From assembly GCA_900188465.1 (NCBI GenBank), contig FZPE01000001.1, positions 682,001-746,000 on the forward strand: a stretch of 64,000 nt of DNA, written 5' to 3'. The notes beneath the pieces were generated by a model. The model was not told the DNA's origin, ran no database searches, and saw only the letters and a list, made by a program, of their open reading frames with translations. Below are positions 1-9,737 of this stretch, piece by piece. The DNA is from Micrococcales bacterium KH10 (GTDB lineage: Bacteria; Actinomycetota; Actinomycetes; Actinomycetales; Cellulomonadaceae). The position numbers and the translations under genes are program-made. Each line of letters starts with the position of its first letter. The stretch's first letter is position 1.

Positions 1-652
1 AACGATCCCGGTTGTCACCGGAGCGTTCGGCATTGTTACTGCGCTCACGCTGGTCGTTGCCCGATTCGCCGTCACGCGACCGTTGACGCCGGTTGCGGTT
101 GCCGTCCTGATCGCGCGAGCCACGCTGGCTACCAGCGGCAGGAAGATCTTCGACGACAGACGCCGCACGTTCTGCACGGTTATCCGACGAACGCGAGGAG
201 CCCTCTTGTCGTCCGCGGTCTCCGCCACGCTTCTTCTCACTCAGCAGATCGTCGAGGATGCCCTCAGTCGCCTTCGACGCCCCCTGTGCGGAGCTGCGTT
301 CGGCGCGAGCGGGTGCTTCCGCCCCTGCTTCGCTGGTTTCAGCTGAGGACTGCGGTTCGCGGGTGACTCGACGCGACGAACCGGCTTGCCGGGTTGTGCG
401 TCGTGGCTGGGTGGCTTCACTCGACGTGGCAGGTGCCGCATCGTTCTGGTTGTCTTTGGTCTTATCTGACGCATCCGAGCGGCGGCTCTTGATGACCTCT
501 ACCAGGTCACCCTTGCGCATCTTGGATGTTCCTTTGATGCCCATCGAGCTGGCAAGCGATTGCAATTCTGCGAGCTTCATCGCGCTCAAGTTCGAACGGC
601 CACCGTTTCCCGCGCCATCTGTTGCGGCATCGGGCGTAACAGTCTGTGTCAC
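1..652 (-). CDS. rho: Transcription termination factor Rho (N-terminal part; gene continues past the left edge)
   Basis: Rho is the hexameric RNA-dependent ATPase that terminates transcription. Only the first 217 residues are in the window; the RNA-binding and ATPase core lies beyond position 1. I translated it on the minus strand from a GTG at 652, preceded by an AGAAGGA ribosome site about 7 nt upstream. Residues 20-56 carry the Rho_N motif (NLSAMKLAELQSLASSMGIK, then a MRKGDLVEVIK stretch). An acidic/Ala/Ser linker and a very Arg/Asn/Asp-rich stretch follow (NRNRRQRSRDGESGNDQRER, about 190-215), the insertion typical of high-GC Gram-positive Rho proteins. Position downstream of thrB fits the usual actinobacterial hom-thrC-thrB-rho order, here with one secreted-protein gene in between. 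The identification is firm; the start codon is less so. Confidence 0.93.
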   Translation of the reverse strand, partial: MTQTVTPDAATDGAGNGGRSNLSAMKLAELQSLASSMGIKGTSKMRKGDLVEVIKSRRSDASDKTKDNQNDAAPATSSEATQPRRTTRQAGSSRRVTREPQSSAETSEAGAEAPARAERSSAQGASKATEGILDDLLSEKKRGGDRGRQEGSSRSSDNRAERAASVVEDLPAAGSQRGSRDQDGNRNRRQRSRDGESGNDQRERSNNAERSGDNRDR

Positions 653-994
653 GAAGGATTCCTTCTCATCGTTCAGCGTCCGGAACCTCAGTGGCTCACG
701 GAACGATTGCTGTGTGCTGACAACGCACACTGAATTGGGGTGTTGCTGCAATATCGAAAAGAGCCGACATTGAGCATTCAATCGCACCTGATGCGGATGG
801 AGTTCCAGATGGAGGCAATCCGATGAAACTTCGTTATTCGTGCATGTGACTGACGTTCCAAGGCTTCACAGGTGCTGTTGCTTCATCAACCATGAACACG
901 CCTAATACTTCGGCGCGGGTAGCAACTCTCCAGATACTACCAGCCCTGGTGAAAAAACGCACATAGCTATGTCGATGACACATCGAGCAGTGGT
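653..994 (-). promoter_or_regulatory. Upstream/leader region of rho
   Basis: About 340 nt without a convincing gene, between the 3' inverted repeat of the secreted-protein gene and the rho start. It must hold the rho promoter and 5' leader. I see no clear -35/-10 pair or riboswitch-like fold; autoregulation of rho by its leader is known in other bacteria but is only an inference here. Confidence 0.35.
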
Positions 995-1057
995 CTCGGC
1001 CAACGACGGCTGCGGCACTTCTCGTGTTCCGGTAACTCCTTGAGGTCGTTGGCCGAG
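995..1057 (-). terminator. Inverted repeat after the secreted Ig-domain gene (possible terminator)
   Basis: A perfect 13-bp inverted repeat has arms CTCGGCCAACGAC (995-1007) and GTCGTTGGCCGAG (1045-1057). It lies 8 bp beyond the stop codon of the minus-strand gene ending at 1065. The loop is long (37 nt) and no T-run follows, so it is either a non-canonical actinobacterial terminator or an mRNA 3' stabiliser. Confidence 0.45.
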
Positions 1058-1064
1058 CAACGGA

Positions 1065-2597
1065 TCAGCGAACGGTGATCTGGGCCTTCTTTGCAGCCTT
1101 AGCAAAGGCCTTCGTACCGGTGTAGTTGACCCGAATCTTCACCCGCCCGGACGAGTTCAACTTTGCCGAGCGCACCGTGACACGACCCTTCTTGTTCAAC
1201 TTCGCCTTCACAGTCCTCTTGCCGAACTTGACCTTGATACGGCCCGTCGGGGTTGCGCCCTTAGCATTGACCCGCACCTTGATCGCAGCGCGCTTACCGC
1301 GTTTAACCACACGCTTGACTGGTTTGATCACCACTTTGGCCTTGGCTTTCGCGACTTTTGCGGTGGCCGCGGTTGTGATGGCACGAGTTCCGTGTCCAGC
1401 GCGAACTCCCGTCACTCTTAGCGCGATGCGCTTTCCAGCATCTGCAGGACGCAACTTGTATGTGGCATTGGTAGCACCGGCAATCGGCGCGCCTGCACGC
1501 AGCCACTGGTACCGATAGGAAGTCGGCGTTGGCGTCCAACTGCCGACCGCTGCTCGCAACGTTCCGCCAACCCGCGTCTGGCCAGCCACCGTGGGAACGG
1601 TGGTGGGCGATAGCACATCGCCATGCAGCGTCTCCGCAACGAAATCCCACCGGTTCGATTGATAAATACCGGTAACTTGACCAGAAGCACGGGCGATGAC
1701 AGTCACCATGGGGTATCCGAAAGCAAGCACCGATGCTGGAATGGTCAGTTTCTTTGCGGTTCCAATGAGTTGAGTTCCGTCGGACCAAAAGTACGACAGG
1801 CTCGGAGAAAGCCCCGGAGCGTTGTAGTCGGGCCAGGCTTCGACAACCGAACCGACTTTGTTGGCACCCCGGATTTCTGTCCATGGCCCGGTGATCTCTT
1901 GGCGTACCGCTGAGGCGCTGAGATTGAGGGTGATGGGAGCTGTACCGCTGACCTGAACATTGATATTCTCTGCGTACGGACGCAGTGTGCCGCCGTTGTT
2001 GGGACTGGGCGGGATATGTGCGGTCACCCAGTTGCGTCCTGGCCGTAGGCGCATGGTCGTAGTGGCGCTGCCAGTCGCTGACGAGGTCACAGAGGCACTT
2101 GACTGTGAACCTTTATTGAGATTGGTGGCGCGCAACTGCACACTCGCATTTGAGCCGAAATTCGACAGGTTGATTGTCACCTGGGGCATGTACTCAGTTA
2201 ACGCGATGTTCTTTCCGGTAACGGTCTGACCGTTTGCAACGGTAAAAGAAGTCACTGCCGCCTTGCGTTCTGGATAGAATGTCCTGTTGCCGAGCCAGGT
2301 GTCTGCATAACTCTCTGAATACACAACCAGGGAATATTCCCCAGCAGGGATATCTTCGAGAGTAAAACCGCCGGACGGCGTCATCTGTTCGTACGCGCCG
2401 GCATAGTTCCAGAATCCATATATCGGATCCCACTCCTGCAGTTCGACGTAGGTTGTCCCCGGCGCTGGACCAGTCCAGTTGACCGTACCGGTGATCTTAC
2501 CCGTCGCTGCCGCGGCAGGCGTCGCAATCGCCACCGCGCTCAACATCAAAGTGATTGCGGTGACAGCAATCGTAAATTTAGTCGCCAAACGTCCCAT
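1065..2597 (-). CDS. Secreted protein with carboxypeptidase-regulatory-like and Ig-like domains and a Lys-rich tail
   Basis: A 510-residue exported protein of unknown function. Residues 1-31 are a Sec signal peptide ending in ATPAAAA. Residues about 34-135 resemble a carboxypeptidase-regulatory/SdrB-like beta-sandwich (GGFTLEDIPAGEYSLVVYSE). A middle beta-rich region follows, then at about 325-410 an Ig-like unit with the common core YRYQWLRAGAPIAGATNATY. The last 95 residues are extremely basic (KVVIKPVKRVVKRGKRAAIK) and end in QITVR. The same kind of basic Ig-like tail ends two proteins of the heme cluster. There is no LPXTG or C-terminal membrane helix, so it is free or held by charge at the cell wall. 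The start has an AGGGG ribosome site 6 nt upstream. It sits between thrB and rho and probably has its own promoter in the 66-nt gap. Confidence 0.8.
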   Translation of the reverse strand: MGRLATKFTIAVTAITLMLSAVAIATPAAAATGKITGTVNWTGPAPGTTYVELQEWDPIYGFWNYAGAYEQMTPSGGFTLEDIPAGEYSLVVYSESYADTWLGNRTFYPERKAAVTSFTVANGQTVTGKNIALTEYMPQVTINLSNFGSNASVQLRATNLNKGSQSSASVTSSATGSATTTMRLRPGRNWVTAHIPPSPNNGGTLRPYAENINVQVSGTAPITLNLSASAVRQEITGPWTEIRGANKVGSVVEAWPDYNAPGLSPSLSYFWSDGTQLIGTAKKLTIPASVLAFGYPMVTVIARASGQVTGIYQSNRWDFVAETLHGDVLSPTTVPTVAGQTRVGGTLRAAVGSWTPTPTSYRYQWLRAGAPIAGATNATYKLRPADAGKRIALRVTGVRAGHGTRAITTAATAKVAKAKAKVVIKPVKRVVKRGKRAAIKVRVNAKGATPTGRIKVKFGKRTVKAKLNKKGRVTVRSAKLNSSGRVKIRVNYTGTKAFAKAAKKAQITVR

Positions 2598-2663
2598 GGT
2601 CGCCCCTCCAGCGTTACAAGCTCACTACCTCGGCGCCAGATACGCCAAGTCCTATCTCAGTGT

Positions 2664-3629
2664 CTACCGAGGTTCACCAGTCTGCAACCAGACGCCGGCT
2701 GCGGCATAGCCCGGACGGAGCACGCGCCACCCGCCGGGGGCATGTCCGTCCTCGTCCCAGGCGCCTACGATCTCGCGGATGATCTCGTCGTCTTCGCTTC
2801 GCCGGTTGCGTGAGCTCAGCACCAGCACGGTCGGTCCAGCACCTGAGATGACCGCGGCGAGTCCGGCAGCACGAAGCCGCTCCACCAGCAAAGCCGAATC
2901 TGGCATCTGCTCTGAACGATAACTCTGGTGCAGCCGATCCTCGGTCGCTTCGAATAGCAGTCCCGGATGACCGGCCAATGCAGTCACCAACAACGCGGCG
3001 CGTCCCGCATTGAAGGCGGCATCACGGTGATCGACCTGTTCTGGAAGGGCCGCTCGCGCACGCTTCGTCGCCAACGTGCACCCTGGGATGAACACAATGG
3101 GGTCGACAGTCGGCCCCACCTCAAGGCGGCTCGCCCGCGCGCGGTGCTCACCTTCAGTGGTCTCGTCGATCCAAGCCACTGTGGCCCCACCGAAAATTGC
3201 CGGAGCCGCGTTATCCGGGTGGCCTTCAAGTTGGGTGGCCAACTCGAGGATCGTCTGGTCGTCGAGTGCATCGGGATCCAAGATCATGGCACGAGCAGCC
3301 ATCAAACCACCGACTACCGCAGCCGCTGAGGATCCCAGTCCGCGGGCATGCGGGATCATATTGTGACATTGCAGTTCCAGCCCTACCGGTGGCGCTCCGA
3401 CGTATTCCAGACCGACCCGGATGGCCCGCGCGACCAGATGATGTTCGTCATCGGGGACCTCACCGGCTCCTTCGCCGGTGACCGTCACCGTCACTCGATC
3501 ACTGGCTACCGCACGAACTCTGATGGTGTCGCGCAGTTCCAACGCCATTCCGAGCGCGTCAAAACCCGGCCCCAGGTTAGCACTGGTCGCGGGGACTGAG
3601 ACGGTGACTTCGTCGGCTCGCAGTTGCAT
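2664..3629 (-). CDS. thrB: Homoserine kinase
   Basis: ThrB phosphorylates L-homoserine with ATP, the step before threonine synthase. The 321-residue GHMP-family protein shows the N-terminal motif VPATSANLGPGFDALG, the ATP-binding loop HARGLGSSAAAVVGG at about 90-104, and the C-terminal GHMP motif ISGAGPTVLVL. I chose the ATG at 3629, which makes the protein begin MQLRADEVTVSVPATSANLG as in the family; a longer frame to 3674 would run back into thrC. The start follows the thrC stop with one base between (TGAGATG), so the two are translationally coupled. It is the third gene of hom-thrC-thrB. Confidence 0.95.
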   Translation of the reverse strand: MQLRADEVTVSVPATSANLGPGFDALGMALELRDTIRVRAVASDRVTVTVTGEGAGEVPDDEHHLVARAIRVGLEYVGAPPVGLELQCHNMIPHARGLGSSAAAVVGGLMAARAMILDPDALDDQTILELATQLEGHPDNAAPAIFGGATVAWIDETTEGEHRARASRLEVGPTVDPIVFIPGCTLATKRARAALPEQVDHRDAAFNAGRAALLVTALAGHPGLLFEATEDRLHQSYRSEQMPDSALLVERLRAAGLAAVISGAGPTVLVLSSRNRRSEDDEIIREIVGAWDEDGHAPGGWRVLRPGYAAAGVWLQTGEPR

Positions 3630-3630
3630 C

Positions 3631-4701
3631 TCAGACCAAGTCCAAAGCTTCAGCAATCGACACCACATCGGCACCGATCCTTGTCGGTGTCACATCGGAG
3701 CCGTCGGCAGTGCGCAGTGCCCACTGCGGGTCTTTGAGGCCGTGGCCCGTCACAGTGATGACGATGCGTGCACCCGCGGGCACTAGACCGGCCCTGGCTC
3801 GCTTGATGATGCCAGCGGCACCCGCCGCCGAAGCAGGCTCGACGAAGACCCCGACCTCGCTGGATAGCAGGCGGTGGGCTGCCAAGATCTCATCATCGGT
3901 CACGGCCTCGATGACACCGCCCGATTCATCGCGAGCAGCTTCAGCCTGTTGCCACGAGGCCGGATTTCCGATCCGGATCGCAGTGGCCACAGTTTCCGGC
4001 TCAGTGACCGGGTGTCCCATCACGATAGGAGCCGCACCAGCGGCCTGGAAGCCCCACATCTGCGGCAGCGCATCAATCACGCCCGCGTCGCGGTATTCAC
4101 GGTAGCCTTTCCAGTACGCGGTGATGTTACCCGCATTGCCGACCGGCAGTGCATGAATGTCGGGAACACCGCCAAGCGCATCGACAACCTCGAATGAGGC
4201 AGTCTTTTGACCTTCGATACGATCCGGGTTAACCGAGTTCACCAACTCGACCGGGTGAACTTCGGCGAGTTTACGAGCAGCGACAAGGCAGTCGTCAAAG
4301 TTGCCATCAACTTGCAACAATGTCGCACCGTGCGCGATGGCCTGGCTCAGTTTGCCCATGGCGATCTTGCCATCCGGGACCAGCACCGCACAGGTCATCC
4401 CGGCAGCTGTGGCGTAGGCTGCGGCGCTAGCAGAGGTGTTACCTGTCGATGCGCATACAACAGCCTTGGCACCGCGGCCGGCTGCCGCCGAGATCGCTGC
4501 CGTCATGCCGCGGTCCTTGAACGAGCCCGTAGGGTTCATGCCCTCGACCTTGAGGTACACCTCACCGCCAGTTAACTCACTGAGCCGGTGTGCTGCGACC
4601 AATGGCGTACCGCCCTCCCCGAGGGTGACGATACGTTCCTGCAGATGCTTGGGGAGCAGGTCCGCATACTCACGAATGACCCCGCGCCAGATGTGTGCCA
4701 T
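3631..4701 (-). CDS. thrC: Threonine synthase
   Basis: ThrC is the PLP enzyme converting O-phosphohomoserine to threonine. The 356 residues are normal for the short actinobacterial form. The PLP lysine lies in [11 protein letters not shown] (about 57-67), followed by [14 protein letters not shown] and a phosphate-binding loop [15 protein letters not shown]. The start codon overlaps the hom stop by one base (TGATG), and thrB follows after one base. All three threonine genes are therefore one coupled operon transcribed leftwards. Confidence 0.96.
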   Translation of the reverse strand: MAHIWRGVIREYADLLPKHLQERIVTLGEGGTPLVAAHRLSELTGGEVYLKVEGMNPTGSFKDRGMTAAISAAAGRGAKAVVCASTGNTSASAAAYATAAGMTCAVLVPDGKIAMGKLSQAIAHGATLLQVDGNFDDCLVAARKLAEVHPVELVNSVNPDRIEGQKTASFEVVDALGGVPDIHALPVGNAGNITAYWKGYREYRDAGVIDALPQMWGFQAAGAAPIVMGHPVTEPETVATAIRIGNPASWQQAEAARDESGGVIEAVTDDEILAAHRLLSSEVGVFVEPASAAGAAGIIKRARAGLVPAGARIVITVTGHGLKDPQWALRTADGSDVTPTRIGADVVSIAEALDLV

Positions 4702-6011
4702 CAGTTTCCTTCAACTCTTAGGACGGAGGCGACCTGGTCGACCACCTCAAGCTCGGCAAGTTCCGTCACCGTGCTGGACAGATCGGCCTGTCGGGCTCGG
4801 TGCGTGATGATGATCAGTTCGGCTGTCTGTTCGGTTGCCGTGGCCGCAGTGTCCTGCTGGCGAACCGCCTCAATCGACACCCCGTGCGCGGCAACGCAGG
4901 AGGCGACCTGGGCCAGCACGCCAGGTCGGTCCGCGACGACAAGCCGGATCTGATAGCGAGTCATCGCTTCACTGACTGGGGCGACTTCGAGTGATGCGTA
5001 AGTTGACTCGGTTGGCGCAGATCCACCCGTCACCAGGTGACGCGCAGCAGAGACCACATCTCCTAGCACCGCCGAAGCCGTGGGCGCGCCTCCTGCACCT
5101 TGGCCGTAGAACATCAATTCGCCCGCTTCCCGGGCTTCGACGAAGACGGCGTTGAACGCACCGTGGACCCCTGCCAGCGGGTGCGAGTTCGGCACCAACG
5201 AAGGATGAACTCGTGCCTGAATTCCTGCCGGAGTGTTCTCGACGATTGCGAGCAGTTTGATGACGTGTCCCGAATCGCTGGCCGCCTTCACGTCGTCTTT
5301 GGTGACGCCGGTGATCCCTTCGCAAGCGACCAGGTCGAGCGGCACTCGGGAATGGAAGGCCAACGCGGCTAGAATCGCGGCCTTGGCCGCAGCATCGTGC
5401 CCCTCGACATCGGCAGTGGGATCTGCCTCGGCATATCCGAGCTGTTGTGCCTGGGCGAGCGCGTCCGACAGCTCCAGCCCATTGGTGGTCATCTGGTCGA
5501 GGATGTAGTTCGTCGTGCCGTTGACGATACCGAGCACTCGTTCGATCCGGTCTCCGGTCAACGACTCCCGAACTGCGCGGACCACAGGGATGGCACCTGC
5601 GACCGCGGCTTCGAAGTACAGGTCTCGTCCGGCATTTTCAGCCGCGGCGTACAGTTCTGGGCCGTGCGCAGCCACCAGGGCCTTGTTCGCGGTGACCACT
5701 GAGGCACCGGCTGCGAGCGCTTCGAGGATCAAAGTGCGTGCCGGTTCGATTCCGCCCATCAGTTCAACGACGAGATCCGCTTGCGTTACCAGCGTGCTGG
5801 CATCGGCCGTGAGCCAGGCCGGGTCAATGACCGGATCGCGAGGAACGGCGGTGTCACGTACCGCGACACCAGCAATCTCAAGTCGGGCATCGACGCGTGC
5901 CCCCAGGTTGGCGCCGTCGGTAACGAGGTTGCGGATTACTTCAGTTCCGACCACACCAGCACCAAGCACGGCGATGCGGATGACCCGGTCGGTTGTGGGC
6001 ACGCTGGACAC
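4701..6011 (-). CDS. hom: Homoserine dehydrogenase with C-terminal ACT domain
   Basis: Hom reduces aspartate semialdehyde to homoserine, the branch point to threonine and methionine. The 436 residues begin with a Rossmann motif ([17 protein letters not shown]), contain [11 protein letters not shown] and the substrate region [11 protein letters not shown] with the catalytic segment [20 protein letters not shown], and end in an ACT domain (about 350-430, [20 protein letters not shown]), the usual site of threonine feedback inhibition. The start is a GTG at 6011 with a strong AGGAGG about 9 nt upstream. Upstream lies the heme cluster rather than lysA, so a promoter for the threonine operon is expected in 6012-6110. 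Confidence 0.96.
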   Translation of the reverse strand: MSSVPTTDRVIRIAVLGAGVVGTEVIRNLVTDGANLGARVDARLEIAGVAVRDTAVPRDPVIDPAWLTADASTLVTQADLVVELMGGIEPARTLILEALAAGASVVTANKALVAAHGPELYAAAENAGRDLYFEAAVAGAIPVVRAVRESLTGDRIERVLGIVNGTTNYILDQMTTNGLELSDALAQAQQLGYAEADPTADVEGHDAAAKAAILAALAFHSRVPLDLVACEGITGVTKDDVKAASDSGHVIKLLAIVENTPAGIQARVHPSLVPNSHPLAGVHGAFNAVFVEAREAGELMFYGQGAGGAPTASAVLGDVVSAARHLVTGGSAPTESTYASLEVAPVSEAMTRYQIRLVVADRPGVLAQVASCVAAHGVSIEAVRQQDTAATATEQTAELIIITHRARQADLSSTVTELAELEVVDQVASVLRVEGN

Positions 6012-6110
6012 AGCTGAAAGTCCTCCTGGAAAGTTGGTCGGCCCGACCAGGTGCGCGCCAGCGCCCTGGTCGTGACTTATGCCGTGCTTAGTCTACCGTC
6101 GCCACCGGGT

Positions 6111-8390
6111 TCATGGTTTTGCCCGGCGAGCACGTGCTGGCGCAAGCCGACTACCCGGAATGAACAAGATGACGGCCGCCGCTAGCAGCGCTGCACCGAT
6201 ACCAGCCCACACGATCGTGACAGTGGTATCGGACGAGGTCGCAGCCTGTCCTCGATTCACGGGGACGAGTGCCACCGGATCGATTGCAACCATCGTGGCT
6301 ACTGGACCTTGCTGTGCCCAGAGGTTCGTCGGCAGTTGTTCTGCGCCGCTGGGCGCCGCTGGTTGCGGTGCCGCTGGCGTCGCCGGAGTGGTAGTACCCG
6401 GGGTTGTCGCCGGAGGCGTGATGGGTGTGCGCGGCGGGTTGTTCACCGGGTTGGGGTTGTTCGTGCCGTCGTTGTCGGACGAGTTGTTATTGTCCTTCTG
6501 CTTCTTCGCTTTGTCTTTTGCGTTCTTAGCGTCGTAGCTGATGGTGATTGCCGAAGCAGGTTTCGCCCAGTCACGTGCGCCACCTGAGGTGTACCAGTAG
6601 GCGCTTTGGCCGGTTTCGATTTGGAAGTCGATGAAGCTTTGCGGGAAGGATCCCCAGTAGGACGAGTTTGCGCTGTTCTTCGCAGCCTGTCCGGGGTGTG
6701 AGGTTCCGGCCGACTTCACCGAAACCCCTAAGAATTCTGGGGTGATCGTGATGCCGTTCTTCTTGGTGACATCGACCTTGCGCAAGTTCGCCAGCGTGAT
6801 GGTCCGCTCCTTCAGCGGAACCCACTTGGTCATGTCGTCCATATCCGAGCCGAAGCCTCCGGCCACACCTTTGAGGGTTCCGGTGCCGTTCTTCTTGATC
6901 TCAAGTACCGGGTCGCTGACGTGCCAGTAGGTCATACCGCCGTAGAAGGCGACGGTGAAGGAGCCCTTCCAACTAATCTTCGCGGTGCCCTTCTTCGGGT
7001 CAACCTCACCCTTGCCGCCCTTCATGCTGACAACGGACTCAGTCGTGTTGCGGCTGGACGTGGTCACAGTCTGTCCATTGCGATCCTGGCATTTGTTGGC
7101 CCAGGTGGCACGTTGCAAAGTGCCTTGCGCATTGGGTTTGAGGATTTCGACCTTGCCCTTGCTGGCAGTGAAGAAGCCATCCGATTCGGACCAGACACGT
7201 GCTGATCCTGCATCCGGGGCTTTACCGGCCACCAGGTAATTGCAGCCACCAAAGAATGCTGCTGAGGAGGTCTCGTCATTCAAGCCCCACCGCAATACCG
7301 CATCTTTGACGGTGAACTTCGATGTCGCCTTGCCTGGCTTCTTCGTGCCGTTGTCAGTGCCCTGCGGCTTGTCGTTCGGGTTTGGCGTGGGGTTGGGTTT
7401 GGGCGCCGGCGGTGGGAGTACCGAACCGTCGACGTTGCCGAGTTTGATTTCGGTGAATGTCGGATCTGCCGACTCGTCTGTTATCTCGAATGAGGTGATC
7501 TGAAGATCATGTGCGGGTTTCTTCCGGTCCCCTGAACCACCCGAGGTGTACCAGTAGGCGGCCTGCCCGGTCATCACTTGATAGTCGATGAACGATTGCG
7601 GGAACGAGCCCCAATAGGCGGCATTGCCGCTGTTGCGTGCAGTCTGCGGTAGCACCGTATCCGGGGTCGTCACTGCGGTTCCAACATAGGTCGGTGCAGC
7701 ACTGAAGCCATCAGGCGAAACTTCAACCCCGTTGAAGTTCATTAGTTCGACGTTGGCGTCGGGAAGTACCTGCCATTTGCTGGGATCGTCCATGTCCGCG
7801 CCGTAACCAGACGCCTTAGCAACCATCCGGGCACTTCCATCTGCCTGAACCTGCAGTACCGGATCAGAGACCGACCAGTACGTCATTCCGCCGTAGAAAA
7901 CAACTGTAAAGGAGCCCTTCCAGGAGATCTGTGCAGCACCGGTCTCTTCGTCGAACCAGCCTTCACCCTGTTTATAAACAACACTGTTGTTGCTGGTCGA
8001 GCCGGTGGTTGTCTTCACGTTGCTGCCATTGGCGTCCTGGCATTTGGTTGCCCACGTCGGGGTGACTGCGGTGCCGCCGGGTCCGTCCTTCAGAATCGAG
8101 ACGTTACCCGCGGTCGTCTTGTAGTTCTGGTCCGCGAACTGGGTACTCCACACTGTGGACCCACCTGCATCGGCCACGACGCCAGCAGTCAGGAAGTTGC
8201 AGCCTCCGAAGAACGCGCCGCCGCCGGCCTCGTCGTTCATGCTCCAAGTGAACTGCGCATTGCTGATGACGCGTGCGGTACCGGCCTCGGCTGCTTCAGC
8301 CTGCGCAACTGAGAATCCCAGAATCGCTACAGTAATGACCATCGCCCCGGCGGCGATTGCGGCAACCCATCGTTGCATCGTGCGGTTCAT
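6111..8390 (-). CDS. Membrane-anchored heme-binding protein with two HtaA domains
   Basis: HtaA-family proteins bind heme or hemoglobin at the actinobacterial surface and pass heme to HmuT. This 759-residue protein has a signal peptide (about 1-34). Its two HtaA domains (about 43-300 and 365-640) start with FTWSMNDEAGGGAFFGGCNF and LRWGLNDETSSAAFFGGCNY and end with the Tyr-rich signatures SFPQSFIDYQVMTGQAAYWY and SFPQSFIDFQIETGQSAYWY. A Pro/Thr/Asn-rich linker follows, then a C-terminal membrane helix near 715-740 and a short Arg/Lys tail. I chose the ATG at 8390, with AGGAGG 6 nt upstream and a 4-base ATGA overlap with the preceding gene. It is the last gene of the heme cluster. The conserved Tyr and His residues are the likely heme ligands by analogy with the family. 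Confidence 0.9.
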   Translation of the reverse strand: MNRTMQRWVAAIAAGAMVITVAILGFSVAQAEAAEAGTARVISNAQFTWSMNDEAGGGAFFGGCNFLTAGVVADAGGSTVWSTQFADQNYKTTAGNVSILKDGPGGTAVTPTWATKCQDANGSNVKTTTGSTSNNSVVYKQGEGWFDEETGAAQISWKGSFTVVFYGGMTYWSVSDPVLQVQADGSARMVAKASGYGADMDDPSKWQVLPDANVELMNFNGVEVSPDGFSAAPTYVGTAVTTPDTVLPQTARNSGNAAYWGSFPQSFIDYQVMTGQAAYWYTSGGSGDRKKPAHDLQITSFEITDESADPTFTEIKLGNVDGSVLPPPAPKPNPTPNPNDKPQGTDNGTKKPGKATSKFTVKDAVLRWGLNDETSSAAFFGGCNYLVAGKAPDAGSARVWSESDGFFTASKGKVEILKPNAQGTLQRATWANKCQDRNGQTVTTSSRNTTESVVSMKGGKGEVDPKKGTAKISWKGSFTVAFYGGMTYWHVSDPVLEIKKNGTGTLKGVAGGFGSDMDDMTKWVPLKERTITLANLRKVDVTKKNGITITPEFLGVSVKSAGTSHPGQAAKNSANSSYWGSFPQSFIDFQIETGQSAYWYTSGGARDWAKPASAITISYDAKNAKDKAKKQKDNNNSSDNDGTNNPNPVNNPPRTPITPPATTPGTTTPATPAAPQPAAPSGAEQLPTNLWAQQGPVATMVAIDPVALVPVNRGQAATSSDTTVTIVWAGIGAALLAAAVILFIPGSRLAPARARRAKP

Positions 8391-9736
8391 TGTGCGCCTC
8401 CTGAAGTGGAATGGCTTGGTACCGGTTGGTTCATTGCGACCCATTCGACGGCCGGTGCTGAAGTATGTGCTGGTGCGGCGGCTGGCTGCGAAGCCGCCGG
8501 TGGTGCAGGTGTTGCCGCAGCTGGCTGCGGTACCGGACCAGTTGCCGGTTGCGGCGCAGTTGCTGGCTTCGGCTCGTTCTTGCCATTCGCCTTGCGCCGG
8601 CGCTTAAGCCGCCACATCAAAGCAAGGACAAATGCGACGAGCGCCACACCAACAAAGACCAGAATCGGCCACTCTGGCAGCCAAGATGGCCAGGATGACC
8701 CCGCCTCTTCATCGGTTGCAGCTTGCGCGGCAGCGGCCTCAGCCGGGTTGGAACGAACTGGGAAGTTAACGGTCGCGGTGCGACCAGATGCTGCACCGGA
8801 AATCGTCAAGGAGTGAGTGCCCATGCGCACTGAAGCCGGGAGCTGAATTGCTCCAGCCAACGTTCCTGCACGGCCGGTGGTCAACGGCCCAACGGCCGCG
8901 ACACCGTCGTCCAACACAACGACGACCTGCTCCCCCTCAACAAAACCTGAAGCAGTGAAGGCAAGCACTCGTCCCACCACAGCGGTATCACGGTTGACCG
9001 TAATCGTCGCCTCGCCTGTGTCTGCGGCCCCAATATTCGGGTCGGTGGCGGTACCGGGAACCTCGGTCGTAGTGCCTGGGACCTCAGTTGTGGGCTCTTG
9101 CGGTTCGTTGGTAGGTGCCGGTTCCGCTGCGGGTGCGGTGTCGTAGATATTCGCAAAACTGATCGGAGTGAAGGTCTCATTGTTCTGGTTGACGACCCCG
9201 TGCGCGCCGATGGTGAGGATGCCACAGGTCACTTCGCGGCAATCGACGGAGGAGGTACCGCCACCACGGCCGATGGCCTGGAACGTCGGCCCGGGAATGT
9301 ACATTTCGGTGGACCAGGAGCCATCCGCTGCAATGGTGCCACCGTTGGCAGCATCTTCCGTATTGGACCCGGGGAACGCTACGAACCGCTGGTAACCAGC
9401 GTTGTCCTTAGTCTCTTCATCGGGCACGTATAAGTAGTCCCCATTGGTGGTTGTGCCGCCTTGGCTAGGTTTCCAGCTAGCTGAATTCACCCAACCGAAC
9501 ATCACGTAGATGCCGCCAAAACCACCCTGTACAGACTGGAATCCGGTGCCGGAGACGGTGACTTTCGTTGCATAGGTGAGGTCAGCCTCGGCTTTGCCGA
9601 ACTCGTTGACTATGGTCACATTCGCCGCAGCATGAGCAGCGGGTGACGAGGTCACCGCCAATCCAACCGTCAACAGTGCGGCACCTGCCGCTGCGGCCAC
9701 TCGAATCGCGACGCGCCTGGCGCGTGTCTCCAGCAT
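8387..9736 (-). CDS. Membrane-anchored surface protein of the heme cluster (HtaC-like position)
   Basis: A 449-residue exported protein with a signal peptide ending AAHAA. The first domain (about 40-210) has a conserved-looking block IYVMFGWVNSASWKPSQGG, a single disulphide candidate (DCREVTCG) and the end TFTPISFANIY. The same block occurs inside the large protein encoded at 14579-16963 (VYVAFGKFAENWKPS and FTPITF), so the two share a module. A Pro/Thr linker, an Ig-like domain (ATITVNRDTAVVGRVLAFTA), a membrane helix (ILVFVGVALVAFVLALMW) and a Pro/Ala-rich cytoplasmic tail follow. The start at 9736 comes one base after the hmuV stop. Heme or iron binding is inferred from operon position only. 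Confidence 0.75.
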   Translation of the reverse strand: MLETRARRVAIRVAAAAGAALLTVGLAVTSSPAAHAAANVTIVNEFGKAEADLTYATKVTVSGTGFQSVQGGFGGIYVMFGWVNSASWKPSQGGTTTNGDYLYVPDEETKDNAGYQRFVAFPGSNTEDAANGGTIAADGSWSTEMYIPGPTFQAIGRGGGTSSVDCREVTCGILTIGAHGVVNQNNETFTPISFANIYDTAPAAEPAPTNEPQEPTTEVPGTTTEVPGTATDPNIGAADTGEATITVNRDTAVVGRVLAFTASGFVEGEQVVVVLDDGVAAVGPLTTGRAGTLAGAIQLPASVRMGTHSLTISGAASGRTATVNFPVRSNPAEAAAAQAATDEEAGSSWPSWLPEWPILVFVGVALVAFVLALMWRLKRRRKANGKNEPKPATAPQPATGPVPQPAAATPAPPAASQPAAAPAHTSAPAVEWVAMNQPVPSHSTSGGAQ

Positions 9737-9737
9737 C